The position numbers were made by a program, and so were the translations under genes. 64,000 bases of DNA from Artemia franciscana. Its lineage: Eukaryota; Arthropoda; Branchiopoda; Anostraca; Artemiidae. How positions within the stretch are numbered: position 1 is the stretch's first letter; every line of letters starts with the position of its first letter. The stretch covers positions 39,065,979 through 39,129,978 of the forward strand of contig NC_088872.1 of NCBI RefSeq assembly GCF_032884065.1. The letters are read 5' to 3'. Below, one piece after another: positions 12,596 to 24,439 of the stretch. The notes below the pieces were generated by a model. It had not been told where the DNA came from. It saw only the letters and a program-made list of their open reading frames with translations, and did not search any database.

Positions 12596-14737
12596 CACCT
12601 AATCTGCACTTTTATGATACGCGTAAAGTGGGCTCGATCCACTTTGCTGAATGGAGAGCTGAGCTTGACACCTAAAATGTGACCTCTACTCCTAAAACAA
12701 ACTGTAAGCAATTTCTCGGAAAAATGTATAGGATGTCTTCCTTTTCTTCCCTTAATGATCAAGGTTGCGCACCGTATACGGTACGCTTATTACTGCCTTA
12801 TTAAGTACCTCAGTATTTTTATCTTAGTGTTGTATCACCTTTAGTACTACCTTACAATATTCACATGATAAACATATACGCACCATTACTTTTCCATTCT
12901 GTGCCTAAATTTCTACACCAAGCCCCAGCTTAACTCTGTTTTAAGAGAACAGGCGGAGACACTGCACCAGACTCGTGAGCAGGTATTTTGTATTGTGCTC
13001 GGTCGGGAGTAACTGGAGAAATTATAAGATTGGCATGGTTAAGAGAGGCATTTGAAAATACTTCACCCTTCAAACGTGGCTTTACTTCATTGAGCATGCG
13101 GAAAAGGTCATATTCTTAAATCCAAGCTGTCACAACTCACAAGATGAGACATTGCCAGTTACTGTGCAAGGGGCAAGACAGATGTAGTGGCATTTTAGAA
13201 GAAATCAAAAACGCTACGTCTGTCTTGGTGTAGTAGAACAGTGATGTAGTCTTGGGGGGAAAATTTTTGGAATATTTTGGAAAAGTCAATTGGATATCAA
13301 CATTGAAAATGTAACCGTTTTAGGAAATTGCTGCGATAAGTGTAAACGACCGTGAATTTTGGATCTGACCGCTTTTGTTAAAGTTGGGATTTTAATAAAC
13401 ATTTCCCTCGTTTGTCAGTGGTCATGACTCTCGTTCTTTAAAACATTAGTATTTAAAAGTCTAATAAGCATAGAACTTCTTACAAACATATTTTCAAATC
13501 TTGTTGCAAAAGCTCATATAAACTTTCGAATGTCGGCTCAACAATTCTTAGAGGCATAGCGATTAAATAACACCCCTCTAACAGATAAGAAAAGTCATTG
13601 CCATATCTACACTACATTTAATTATGTAATAGCTAAATTTGTCTATTGGGCCGAAACAATTTCTTCGAACTGAAAGTATTTAGGGTATTTTAACCTGTAA
13701 TTACGGAATGGTCAAACTTTTCAGGCCCATGGATTCTTAAACGAGGGAGAACCCAGCATGTTTATAGTGTTTTATGATCCCGAGTATTTTCGGATTCATC
13801 TTGGTTTCCCACGGTTTCACCATACAGATCATCACTAAATTAATGGCAGTATATTCGACAAATCACTCTCTCTTATTTAGATTCATATGAATAACCCCTT
13901 GGTTAACCTTTAAATAGTTCTGACTAATGGTTGATCCTATAATTATAGTTTTGCTGATGCTAAACGAGTATAAATGTTTTAATTTTGTATATTCGTTTGC
14001 AAAATGTTAAAATGCGAACCTTCAGCCCAAACGAATGGGAAGGGATAGGTAGGGTATGCAAAAGAATGCGATTTAAAATGTGATTCGGAGATATTATGAG
14101 AGCGAGGTGGGGGTGAACTGATGGAAACGAGCGCACTCTTTTGGGCAGCAAAAAGGAAGGGGGGAGGGAGGAATGATTTAACAGAGTTCTTGCAGCGTCA
14201 AATTTAAATTTTGTATAAATATTTTTCTGCAGTATTGAATGCATTTGAGAAAAAATCAGGGAGCTGGAAGTACCTTCTTGTGCTAATGCCTATTTGAGTA
14301 TTCCTTAAATGTTTCAAAATAACTAAAAGTAAAGGGTAATAATAATAAAACGTCAACTGGACAAGTATTTAGAAGGAAACGCTAATGACCATTTTCATCC
14401 GAATAAAATCACTGTTTTCTTACGCAAATAATATTTTTTACATTTAGTCTCTATTTCTGATAAAATAAACAAAAATATATTCTTGATAAAACTAAAAAAT
14501 ATCCACTATTTTATGTAAATTCAGTAAATCTACACCTTAAACTAAATATTTATCCTTAAATAGAATGTAACTTGGTATTCACACTCGACTAGTTGTTTGT
14601 TCCCCCCCCCTTTTTTTTACGTGACGACTGAAAAAATAATGTATTTTGTGGCAATAATACGATGAATCAATGAGGAATAAAGAACGCTTATAACACCAAT
14701 GAAAGAGGGACAAGGAACACATTTGCAGTTGGTACTG
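12596..14737. other. Non-coding stretch, nothing recognised
   Basis: No gene, RNA or named repeat is recognised. A 94-codon minus frame at 13960-14244 is serine/leucine/proline-rich with no motif. A C-run and T-run lie near 14602-14619. Confidence 0.5.
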
Positions 14738-15195
14738 CAAGCAAGGTTGCCACCACGGTCAGTTCCTGAAGTGCTAAAATTGCCCAAATTTGTTTGCTAC
14801 ACAGTGATTTTCGGTGCTAAAAAGGGCCCTGTCCAGGATTTCCGTTCGGCGGGGGGGGGAAGAAGAGTTGCAATTTTTTTTTGGGGGGGGGGGTACAGTA
14901 AAAACTTAAAAAAACGTATAATTTTTTTTATATTCACATTTGTTACGTTTTTACGAGTTGGACAAACATATAGGGGGGGGGGGGGTTCAACCCCCCCCCC
15001 CCCAGGGGAGGGGGTTCACACCCTCTAGATATGGCCTTAGTGCTACAGTCAAAAAATTGACTGTAATAGTGCTAAAACAGCACTTTCATGGTACAAGTGG
15101 CAACCGTGAGCGCCTGTTATAGTGCTACACATAATAGAATTGTGCTAAAATAATATTTTCGTCCTACAGGTGATAACCCTGGCTGCAAGTCTGTG
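14738..15195. mobile_element. MITE-like unit with homopolymer-rich insert
   Basis: The outer ends are loosely inverted: CTGCAAGCAAGGTTGCCACC on the left and, as reverse complement of the right, TTGCAGCCAGGGTTATCACC. Inside lies a segment of about 190 bases (14825-15015) rich in long G and C runs, with G(12) and C(15) facing each other across TTCAA near 14977-15003 so that they can pair as a hairpin. The short block TTTTCGGTGCTAAAA with TGCTACACAGTGA (near 14795-14822) recurs inverted near 26883-26905. No flanking duplication was established. Confidence 0.45.
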
Positions 15196-16649
15196 AAAAT
15201 TACTGTAAGTAAACGCCCAAGGAAGCAGAATAATATACAAATTCGAACTCTCTGTGCTTCGTTATGAGTTGTAAACAATAGTAAATTGTACTTTCTTTTC
15301 TAAATCCCGACTGAACAAATATTAGCGAGAGTAGGGTGAGCTCTGGATCCAAACATGAACTTTAAGTAAATGCCCAATAAACAATTATTTGTCTAGTCTT
15401 AAAGAATAGTGCCTTCCAGCCAAACCTCCAAGAACCGCACTTTCCATGAATATTTCTGTAAGAAAATATTTTGGCTTTTTGTTGCAAATCTATCCCGCTA
15501 AAAACGCTCCCCGCCTTTACCCCACCTTTGACATGAATAAAAAAGTTGACTATTAGATAAATTAAAAGAAACTTAGTCTTCAGACATAACAAACTGAAAA
15601 AACGTGAACTATAGGATAATTGTTGGCCATCACTGAAAAAATATAGTAAAAATCATGAACCTTCAGAGGAGAGTCGACATACCCCGAGCCCCCTCCCTTC
15701 GTATGTACATGCCTGCTCCCTATATCAAGACAAACAAATACGACATATTAACTTTGGAAATTAAGAGCGTTACATAACAAAGAGATAAGGGCAGACAAAT
15801 AACAATTTATGAGAATGTAGATAAGAAAAGAAAATTATCTGGGATTCGGCTTTTCCAAACGATTGATAAGAAAGTTTCAAAAGTATCTATGATAAATAAT
15901 GTGTAGTACCTGAGCTTAGATAATATAACCGACCCTAAAGTAGATGGCAAAAAAAAGAAAAAAATACCTTCGAATCTGAAATGTCGGGTCAGACCTTACC
16001 CGATCATAATTTTTTCACCTTTATTGACTTCCTTTACTTCACTTTGCTTTTTACTTAACTTTTTGTGCCTTACCTCAATTAAGCTGCCTTGAGGATTTGC
16101 TGCTGCGTATAGATCAACTTTATAGTTTATAATGTCATGTGAATTTTTGTGAGCCCCCTATGTAGTGCTACAGCTTTAACTTTCCACAAAGTTACAGAAC
16201 TTGCCCATAATATTTTTTTTACCTAGAAAAGTGGCTATATATAATTAAATTTCACTAATGATTCGGACCGTATGCAATGCGGTCAAGAGCCAAAAATACA
16301 AGGTTAAGAATTAAGGTGGATGAGATATTTTTTTGGCGTTTTTGAAGTGCCGATACCACGAACATACAGTGAATTAATTAAATCAGCTCCAATTCAAGGA
16401 TGGGCTAAGATATTTTGCCCAGGAATAAATGCAGGAATATGCTTGGAGGAGAGGACATCATTTCAAGTACTCAGCAAATTAGTAACACAAAAACATGCAT
16501 ACTGTACAAAAAACATAGAAAATCGTAAGATAAATCATGAACATCTCGCTGGGATCAGGTGGGAGGTTTTTGGTATATATTACATTTTAGAAGTTATTGA
16601 AGGGCTTTAAATTTCTCCGGTTCCGTTCCATATAAAAGATAACGACTAA

Positions 16650-16684
<35 letters not shown>

Positions 16685-17657
16685 AGCAAAAGTTTCATGA
16701 AAAATTTATTGTACTGTTCATAAAATTTAACTTACAAGGTTTAGATGTGTTTCAAACACGTTTTTTCACATTTTTTCAAATAATAATAAGTCCATTTGAA
16801 AAAGTCCATATTTTTTTATTGTGCTTCATCATTTATAATTAATTTTAGGTTTAATAGGTTTTTTTTTCATCGGTGGATATGGGCACTTGGTCCGAATATC
16901 ATTTTTTGCTACTACTTTATGTTAACAAATAAATATTAATGGTTTGAACTTATTTGGGATATGTGAAGGATTAATTGACACTCTATTTGATTTGCACTTT
17001 AAGCTTTTTTTTTTTCTTTTTTAAGGTAGGCCGTATAGATTACGGGCGCGATGTAAAGTATCGTAGATATTATGCGTAGGGTAATCTAATTTCTAAGACT
17101 ACTGTGTGAACCGTAGACTAATAACAAGACTTGGGATTTGGTAAATTCTACACCAATAAATTGTTCTGCAACTTAGAGTCTTTCGAAACAATAGTTTGAT
17201 AAAACTAGGCTGTTTTACACAGGAAATAGTTTTTTAGTTGTACAAGTTTTACAATTCTTATACAAGAAATAGCTTTGCTCAAGACAAAAACCTCTCAAAT
17301 TACTTCCTGCTTCCATTTGAGAAAGAGTTTCCCATACAAGCTTATTATTAACGTCAAGTTTTCTATTCTGTTCAAGACTTCTTTGGATAGATAAGTTTCT
17401 GTTGAGAATAGTGGTTTTTTTTCTAAGTGTTTCAAGTCCATAATGTTAAGTCAATACATTATAACATAGGTCTTCAATAAGTAATATTTTCCAGAATATA
17501 GGTAGCACTGTTCTCTTTTCCATATTTATTGATTTTAGTAGCCACAAGATGTTGTCAAGTCAGCTACTTTAGTTTTAGATTTGTGAGATGAGGTATATCT
17601 TAGATTCTGTTTATGCATCATATCAAAATGAAACTACCAAGAAAAACAAAAACTCTA
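15196..17657. other. Non-coding stretch, one unsupported 96-codon frame
   Basis: No gene is recognised. The frame at 16320-16610 (plus strand, starting MRYFFGVFEVPIP) is the most protein-like here and is not part of any repeat I recognise. It has no domain, and the T-rich DNA around it offers many spurious splice sites. A run of about 30 T lies at 16653-16682. Confidence 0.5.
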
Positions 17658-17931
17658 AAGGAGGCCCTAGACATTCAATCATTTTGATCAAGAGCTTCCG
17701 TCAATCGATTGACTCAAGCATGATTGACCCGTCTAGGAGCCTGTTTGACACTTGAGTCAAGCTTTGATGGTGATTAATGGAACATTTGGATGACTCAATC
17801 ATTTTGACCAAAAGCAGTGTGTTAGATTAGCTTTGGTCGAGACTGAGGGTCAATTAAAGGTTGATTGAAGCAAAGGTCAGTCGATTGACGGAAGTTTGTG
17901 ATCAAAATGATTGACCGTCTAGGGCCCCCTT
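17658..17931. mobile_element. MITE with about 58-bp terminal inverted repeats
   Basis: The left end starts AAGGAGGCCCTAGAC and continues through CAATCATTTTGATCA and TTCCGTCAATCGATTGAC. The right end is the reverse complement with few differences (AAGGGGGCCCTAGAC at the tip). The interior also carries diverged direct and inverted copies of the arm sequence (TGACTCAATCATTTTGACCA near 17790). There is no coding capacity. The superfamily is unassigned, since I cannot define a clear target duplication. Confidence 0.8.
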
Positions 17932-18049
17932 AAAAACAGAATGCTGTTGGCTCCTTAAATTTGACAACTTTGAATTCATGTACGTAAAATATATTGGATT
18001 GAAATTTGCCCATTAGAAGCTTTAGGATAAATGGAAAGATCGTCCACCC

Positions 18050-18787
18050 TTAATGACCTCTTACCTCGAGCCCCCAGTAAAAAATCCCTAATAACAAATA
18101 CTATATGTGAAGAATGGGCAAAATTCATAGCTCTCAGTCATTTCCCCAGGGTCTGTGTGTTTGTGTGGGGGGGAGGGTAAGTCATCCTCAAAGACATTGT
18201 TATTAGATTTTTCGACTATGCTGAACAAAATGACTATTTCAAAATTTTAATCGGGCAACTTTGGGGAGAAAATGAACGTGGGAGGAGGGCTAGTTGCCTC
18301 ACCCCCAAATTTTTTGTCACTTAAAAAGGGCACTAGAACTTCTGATTTCTGATCAATGAGCCCTCATCCGACTTTCTGCGATCACTGGTTTGATATGATC
18401 ATGCCTGGAAAAAAAGCAAAAAAAACAAACAAAAAACAAACACATCGTTCTTCCAGCAAAAAATGCAAATTCAACATTTTTCCACGTAGGAGCTTGAAAA
18501 CTCCACCGTAGGGTTTTCTGGTATACTAAATCTGATGGAGTGATTTTCATTAAAATCAAATGATTTTTAGGGTGTTTCCCCCTCTTCTGAAAATTGGGCA
18601 AATTTTCTCAGGCTTTTAACTTTTGATGGGTACCATTAAATTTGATGAATTTTCCATATTTTGAACAAGTATCAAATTTGATTCTTTTGATATATCTATT
18701 GTTATCAAGACCGTTTCTAGGAATTTCGATTACTATTGAGCGGTGTTGCTCCTTACTTACTGTTTCTTGCCACGAACTTTTTGATTC
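18050..18787 (+). repeat. R1 fragment, right-hand half
   Basis: It covers the R1 blocks from the CCCAGTAAAAAATCCC region through CTTAAAAAGGGCACTAGAAC and GTTTTCTGGTATACTAAATC to the right end (GCTCCTTACTTACTG, CCACGAACTTTTTGA). It lies directly upstream of another R1 copy in the same orientation, so the two form a tandem pair separated by about 50 bases. Confidence 0.8.
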
Positions 18788-18835
18788 GAACCTGAGTTTA
18801 CACGGCCACAGTCAAGTGATTAAATATAAAAACAA

Positions 18836-20446
18836 GTTTTCTTAACTGCAAGTAAGGAGCGACATTGAGCGACAAGTTTTTTTTATTGTTTGAGAAGGTA
18901 GAGTTGTGACCGAGTCAAACTTTAGTGTAAAGAGCGAAGCGTTGCGGAGGAGACAAGCCCTTTCATATACGGAGTAATTTTTGTTCGTTTTAAGTTTTAA
19001 TGTCGCTCCTTACTTGCAGTTAAAAAAAAACTTGTTTTTATTTATTTAATTTCTGAACGTTTTTGAATTAATACATGTTCTGATTTTGGCGTACCGCGCA
19101 TGAATACTTAAAAACGGAATTTGTATATTATTTTTTTTTTGCTAAATGGCCTTTTCATAGTTTTGATCGGATGATTTTGATACAAAAGGGGTGGGGGAGG
19201 AGGCCTATTTGCCCTCCAATTTTTGGCTACTTAAAAATGCAACTTGATTTTTAATTTTTTGCACGAACGTTTTTGTTAGTAATAAACATACATACCTTAC
19301 GAATTAACTTACGTAACGAATTTCTATATTTGTGCATTTTTATTACGTATATGAGGGGGTTTGCCCCCTCGTCAATACCTTGCTCTTTACATTAAAGCTT
19401 GAATTTTATTCCAAATCTTTACGAATGTCCCCTAAATAACAAAGGCCGTAGAATAATTAGTTGAAATTGCTAAAAATACTTTAGCGTAAAGAGCAAGGTA
19501 TTGTGGAAAAGACGAATCCCCTTATAAACATAATATTTTGTGTTCGTTCTAAGTTTTAATGCTACTCATTACTTCCAGGAGAAATAAAAATTATTTAGTT
19601 TCTCATTTTTTTAAATAATGCTAGAAAATCTTCATGGGAATTCTCTTCTCACGTAATAAATTCATCTATGGAAAGATCCTCCCACATAACCCCCTCCCCC
19701 GACCCACTCCTGCCCCAACGCGAAAAAGTCCCCCTGAAAACGTCTGTACACTTCATAATAACCATTACTATATGTAAACAATGGTCAAAGTTTGTAACTT
19801 ACAGACCCTCCCTCGGGGACTGTAGGGGATTAAGTTGCCCCAAAGACAAAATTATTAGGTTTTCGACTAAGTTGAACAGAAAGGCTATTTCAAAATTTTG
19901 ATCCGGTGCTTCGGGAAAAAACTTGCGTTGGAGGGGGCCTAGGTGCCCTCCAATTTTTTGGTCACTTAAAAAAGCACTAGAAACTTTTAATTTCCGTTAG
20001 AATGAGCCTTCTCGCAACATTCTAGGACGACTGGACTGATACGATCACCCCTAGGGAAAAAAACAAAACAAAAAACAAATAAACACGCATCCGTGATCTG
20101 GCTTCTGGCAAAATTTTTTTTACAAAATTCCACATTTTTGGAGATAGGAGCTTGAAACTTTAACAGTAGAGTTCTCTGATACGCTGAATCTGATGGTGTG
20201 ATTTTCGTTAAGATTATATGACTTTTAGGGTGTCTTTCCCCTTATTTTCTAAAATAAGGCAAATTTTCTCAGGTTCGTAACTTTTGATGGGTAAGACTAA
20301 CCTTGATGAAATTTATATATTTAAAATCAGCATTAAAATGGGATTCTTTTGATGTAGCTATTGGAATCAAAACTCCGTTTTTTAGAGTTTCGGTTACTAT
20401 TGAGCCGGGTTGCTCCTTACTACAGTTCGGTACCACGAACTGTTTG
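18836..20446 (+). repeat. R1 composite repeat, near full length
   Basis: It starts with CTTAACTGCAAGTAAGGAGC and a shortened foldback module (18836-19025), in which the left arm is truncated just after GGAGCGACATTGAGCGACAA. It then contains every R1 block in order and ends CCACGAACTGTTTGA. It is about 1.6 kb long. No frame is conserved with the copies at 1.6 or 53.6 kb. Confidence 0.85.
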
Positions 20447-22249
20447 ATCCTACGGCTGCAATATCAAGTATCTAATAATAAGCTACTTTTTGCTGTGGCC
20501 AATCAACCGTTTATATCGCTTCATTTATTCAAGGGGAGTAAAGGGGTGGTGGTTATATTGTATTATTGCAATGTCATCGGAGGTGCGTATACTGATTGAG
20601 TTTGGAATTAATTGAATTTTCAGAAGCGGTCAAAACACAGGTTGTAAATTTAACCAATTTACGTCACAAAAATTCAAAAAGTTATGTAAAATAAATACAA
20701 GTCGATGAGTTCAGGAAAACGAGTGAATAATACAAAAAAAGGCCTGATACTGATGCTTTGTTTTTTGTTTCCTTGTGGGAACATGCATACAAACTTAGCA
20801 TATGTTTTTAACTACTTGAATAAAAGGCTATTGTCAATAAATACGAATTCCCATGAATTTGCTCTACTCAAAATATTTATCAAATTCAGAAGGCTTGAGC
20901 TATAGGTATTTTCAATGTGGGAATGGTAATGCAATAAAAATAAGCACCTCATTCATTCAAATGAAGTGACCAAAATTCAAGCTTTGAGTTCAATAAAGAG
21001 ACACCCCAAGTAGCAAAAATTGACCGACGCAGGCATAGCCATGACGAATAGTTATATAGTCGACAAGAATTTTTCCCACACTGGATAGTGTATTGCTCCT
21101 TATGCGGCTAACTTGTCAAAGTTCTTGATGCAACAGTTTAATAGGCAATATTTACTTTTATGAGCCCTTATGTTTTATTGGGGGTAAAATGTATCACCAA
21201 TCCATAAACCGGATGGTTTTGCGTAGGGACAAACATTTAACATGTAGTTTCCTTTTGGTTAACCTCAATCGTTTTGCAAACCTCAGTGTGATTACTTCGG
21301 TTAAACAATTTGCTACGAACAGGAATTTTGGATACTTTGCATTTACTTAAGGTAAACCGAATACGTTTTCGGTTCAGGATTAACGGGATTTGGCTCGCCA
21401 ATATCTTTCTGACTGAAAGGAAATTAGTTCGTTTTAGCAATACTAAAAAGTTTGATGTTATTATTGGCATTAATCAGATTTTTTCAACCAAGTCTGAAGG
21501 CTAGGATTAAATCCCAAAGGGCTCAAGCACGAAAAAAAGCAAAAAATGTGCGGGTTTGATGAAAAATACAGTAGAATACAGGAAATTTTATATAATATTG
21601 AGGTGGGAGGGCATATCCTAATCCTTCTTTAGCACAATACACAGCATTTTGGCTTTATGTATCCCATAATACTTTCACTTGGGACTGCAAACCGTATTGT
21701 TTACCTTATGTGAGTTTATCAATCTAGTATTGTAGGCCCTATTAAATTTAAAACAGTATTCTGTTCTTTGAAAAAAATGAGGCTTCGAAATTAAAAGATA
21801 TTGAAGGAAATAACAGTTTGTTATCTTCTTATTCAGGAATAAACACATAAATAAAAGTAGACACTTTCGTAGCACGTCTGATGATAAATACTTTTTGATC
21901 GCTTTTTTTTATCGTAGTAAAATAATTACTTAAGTGTTGCTACTGTTTTCTAGTTTACCCATCTTGGTTCTACATTTTGCATCAACTTTTTTTGTACTTG
22001 CATGATAAACCCCCTACCGCTCAAGTTGATCATTTATTGACGCTTTGCCGAACCGGTTTTTTGTTTGTTTCTTTCAGCTTAGTGTGAGACAAGACAAAGA
22101 GAAGTGACAGAATATATGAAAAATATTTAATTTGGGCTATATATTTGCACATTATAGGGTGGGGAGCGGTGGTAAAGCATTGGGCAGTGTGAGGTTAGAA
22201 AACAATTTTTACAACATAATATGCAAAATTATTCTACCTAACACATTAT
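20447..22249. other. Non-coding stretch, nothing recognised
   Basis: No gene or repeat family is recognised. The frames are short and without motifs. The last 100 bases lead into a repeat shared with 33.9 kb. Confidence 0.5.
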
Positions 22250-22500
22250 TTTTCCCAAATCAAGTGAAAATGACAGTGAAAAATGAAAAATGATCCAAGT
22301 GCTACCATAAAGAGTAAGATTTACTACAAAAACTGACCCGTTTCTGTAAGTGCTTGAATTATGCAGGCTTATCTTAGTTTTGACAAGATTTTTGAAGAAA
22401 CAAAATTTCAGCCGGAGGATCAACTGGAATCGGTGGGGACGGGGGACAGATGTCTGGGAGGGACAGCTGCCCGCAGCAAATGATGCCCCAGCATATAAAT
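22250..22500 (+). repeat. Short interspersed repeat related to the 6.9-kb hAT MITE
   Basis: It shares TTCCCAAATCAAGTGAAAATG, ACTGACCCGTTTCT, GCAGGCTTATCTTAG and TTTTGAAGAAAC with 6946-7208, and shares the end CAAATGATGCMCCAG (M = A or C) with the inverted copy at 33945-34262. The short frames over it on both strands are repeat-derived. Confidence 0.65.
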
Positions 22501-23110
22501 TGTTTTTATTACTTAAAAGCTCTGTTGTTTTTTGTTGTTTTTTTTTACTCTTTTTGCACATTCAATCGGCCAAAGATGCTTTGTAGGGCTGTTAATTGCT
22601 GCGTGTTTAACCCATATTTAGTTTTAGATTTTGTTTTCTGTTTTCTTTTTATTCTTTTTTCTGTTTCTTTGGCTTATTTTTATTTTATTTTGTTTTTTCT
22701 TCTTTCTCTCTAGTTTTTCCCAGTCGCTAAATTGTTGCAATGCAAACTTTACTTTAGTATTCTAAAATCAAAAAGGGGTACTTTTAACACTCGAAACTTA
22801 GCTTTTTTAAGAAATACGTACAACACCTAAAAACTATTTAGTTATAAATTCAGAAATTCTCAAGTTCTTCTTTCTTTATTTTAAAATATTAAATAGAATC
22901 TTCCGCGAAATTGTCCCACCAACGTATTGTAACGCGGTTTTCCACATAAACAACTAATAAGTTTATAAATTAATGAAAAAACTTAAACCGACATAAATAT
23001 TTATTTTTGGAACATAGAGCTCTTATGTACAGCCCTGTCAAAATTTACCTTCTTTGTTCAAGCTTAGAATCGAGCATAAACAGATTTGTAAGAAAAGCTG
23101 TTCTTTTCAG
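22501..23110. other. Region upstream of the drm coding exon
   Basis: T-rich and A-rich sequence without a recognised gene. The last bases, CTGTTCTTTTCAG (ending 23110), read as a 3' splice acceptor with a polypyrimidine tract. This makes the preceding DNA likely intron, although a transcription start in this interval cannot be excluded. Confidence 0.5.
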
Positions 23111-23347
23111 ACAAACAAAGATGTTCGCTGTTATGCCATGGGACACTGAAGATAGAACCTCCGCCTACCGACGAAGGGTGGCTGGAGTGACTCCAAGAGC
23201 AGACTATGTCTGTAAGTACTGCCAGCGAAGGTTTACCAAGTCTTATAATTTAATGATTCATGAAAGGAGTCACAGAGAGGAGGTTAACTATTCATGTGAT
23301 GTCTGTGGGAAAACTTTTAAAAGGCAGGAGAACCTCCGACAACACAG
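23111..23347 (+). CDS. drm: drumstick-like odd-skipped family zinc-finger protein, first coding exon
   Basis: Coding starts at ATG 23121 (context CAAAGATG), 10 bases after an acceptor, and gives 75 codons plus two bases before the donor CAG|GTGAGA at 23348. Finger 1 is C31-x2-C34-x12-H47-x3-H51, with the family signature [19 protein letters not shown]. Finger 2 is C59-x2-C62-x12-H75, with [17 protein letters not shown], and its last ligand is encoded downstream of the intron. The odd-skipped family (odd, bowl, sob, drm) shares these fingers; the very short N-terminus beginning MFAVM, the CQRRF in finger 1 and LRQH in finger 2 match what I recall of Drosophila drm, which is about 81 residues with two fingers. 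In Drosophila, Drm is nuclear and binds Lines, relieving repression of Bowl in gut, leg and epidermal patterning. The in-frame codons upstream of 23121 are intronic or untranslated. If the intron is retained, TGA stops translation at residue 76. Confidence 0.85.
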
Positions 23348-23528
23348 GTGAGACACTATTTTGTATAAAAAAAAGGCGAAACTGTGTTATACAAAGAGCA
23401 TGGGAGACTGATGAGAGTAAAAAGAAAGCTAATTATAAACCTTTGAAAAAAAAAACAACGGTTGCATATTATTTATTTATGTCTTTTTTTTATTTTGATT
23501 TGCATTAGACCGAAGATAAAAGATTCAG
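23348..23528 (+). other. Candidate drm intron (181 bp)
   Basis: It starts GTGAGA and ends TTCAG if the acceptor at 23528 is used. A stronger-looking acceptor, with a T-rich tract then GCATTAG, ends at 23509. Using it would put the next codons out of frame with the finger and lose the expected zinc ligand. The true acceptor is unresolved. Confidence 0.35.
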
Positions 23529-23613
23529 GTGTGCCAAATGCAAAAAAAAGCATGTTTGCCCCCTTTTGACTTTTGCTTTATTGTTAAACTTATTTTTTTT
23601 GCTTTTATTTTAA
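23529..23613 (+). CDS. drm: Candidate second drm exon completing zinc finger 2
   Basis: Joining AG (23346-23347) to G at 23529 gives Arg-Cys-Ala-Lys-Cys directly after H75. That supplies a Cys ligand (H-x4-C) in the place where Drosophila drm, as I recall it, has Cys-Ser-Gln-Cys close to its C-terminus. The frame continues as Lys-rich and then Leu/Phe-rich codons to TAA at 23611-23613, giving a protein of about 103 residues. The hydrophobic tail over T-rich DNA is not convincing, and the fly protein ends soon after this Cys pair. The match of the Cys pair and splice phase supports the exon; the weak pyrimidine tract before its acceptor argues against it. Confidence 0.35.
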
Positions 23614-24439
23614 TTTTTTACAATCCTAAAGTTAATAAATTAAATTTCATTTACGGATGTTTTGAATTTTTTTTTTTAGCCCTGCTGGGCAGCACTGAAC
23701 TGTCAGTGGCACAAGTTTTTCTTTCAAATTCACACTAAGCCCATGTTAAAACCTCTATGCCCCTTTTCTATTGAGTTTCTTATTTTGTGATCATGTATTT
23801 GAACTTGTATATATTAGACATAGCTGGTATTGAATAACATGAAACTACATTAATTTTGCCTTCGCATGCTGGTGATGGCACTGTATTTTTCTGTACCTTA
23901 GTGACAGCTTATTATCTGTGGAAGCTACGCTGCTATTTTACTAATGGTTAAAATGAAGCTAAATTGAGCATAAAAACAAATTCACAAAATTAAAAAAAAA
24001 GTTTGAACTGAAGACTATTGATTAAGAGTTAATAAGAGTTTTGAAGTTTATTTTGTGAGTTCTGCAGATGTTGCTCGTTAGAAAGTTTCCAGATATTCCA
24101 GAACGTTGAGAATTTTGTTTCCTGTGAAACATAAGATTTTGTGACACCTACAACTATAACTTGAATTAAAAGGACAAAATACTTATATTAAAAAATTTCC
24201 GAGTTTCAGATCCGTCCACTCACCAAACCAGAACGATGTTCCCTGTAATTTTTCTTATAGAATTATCTAAACTTGTTTAAAAAGAAACTGTGAAGTCTGA
24301 CATTATTTCTGATCTGTTTGCACTTAAACAGTGATAATTGAACACAGATGGGGTAATTTAAAATTTTGTTGAGCCCAGCTAAATAATGCCAGATATCGAA
24401 GCCATTTGATTAGTTTTTTTGTCGATAGCTTGGTATGAT
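23614..24439. other. Region downstream of drm
   Basis: Nothing gene-like is recognised. It may contain the drm 3' untranslated region. Several AATAAA-like strings occur, but the DNA is too AT-rich for these to be informative. Confidence 0.4.

Noticed and set aside
22238-22713. Overlapping frames of 78-107 codons on both strands
   Set aside because: They lie over an interspersed repeat and T-rich DNA and are not conserved between its copies.
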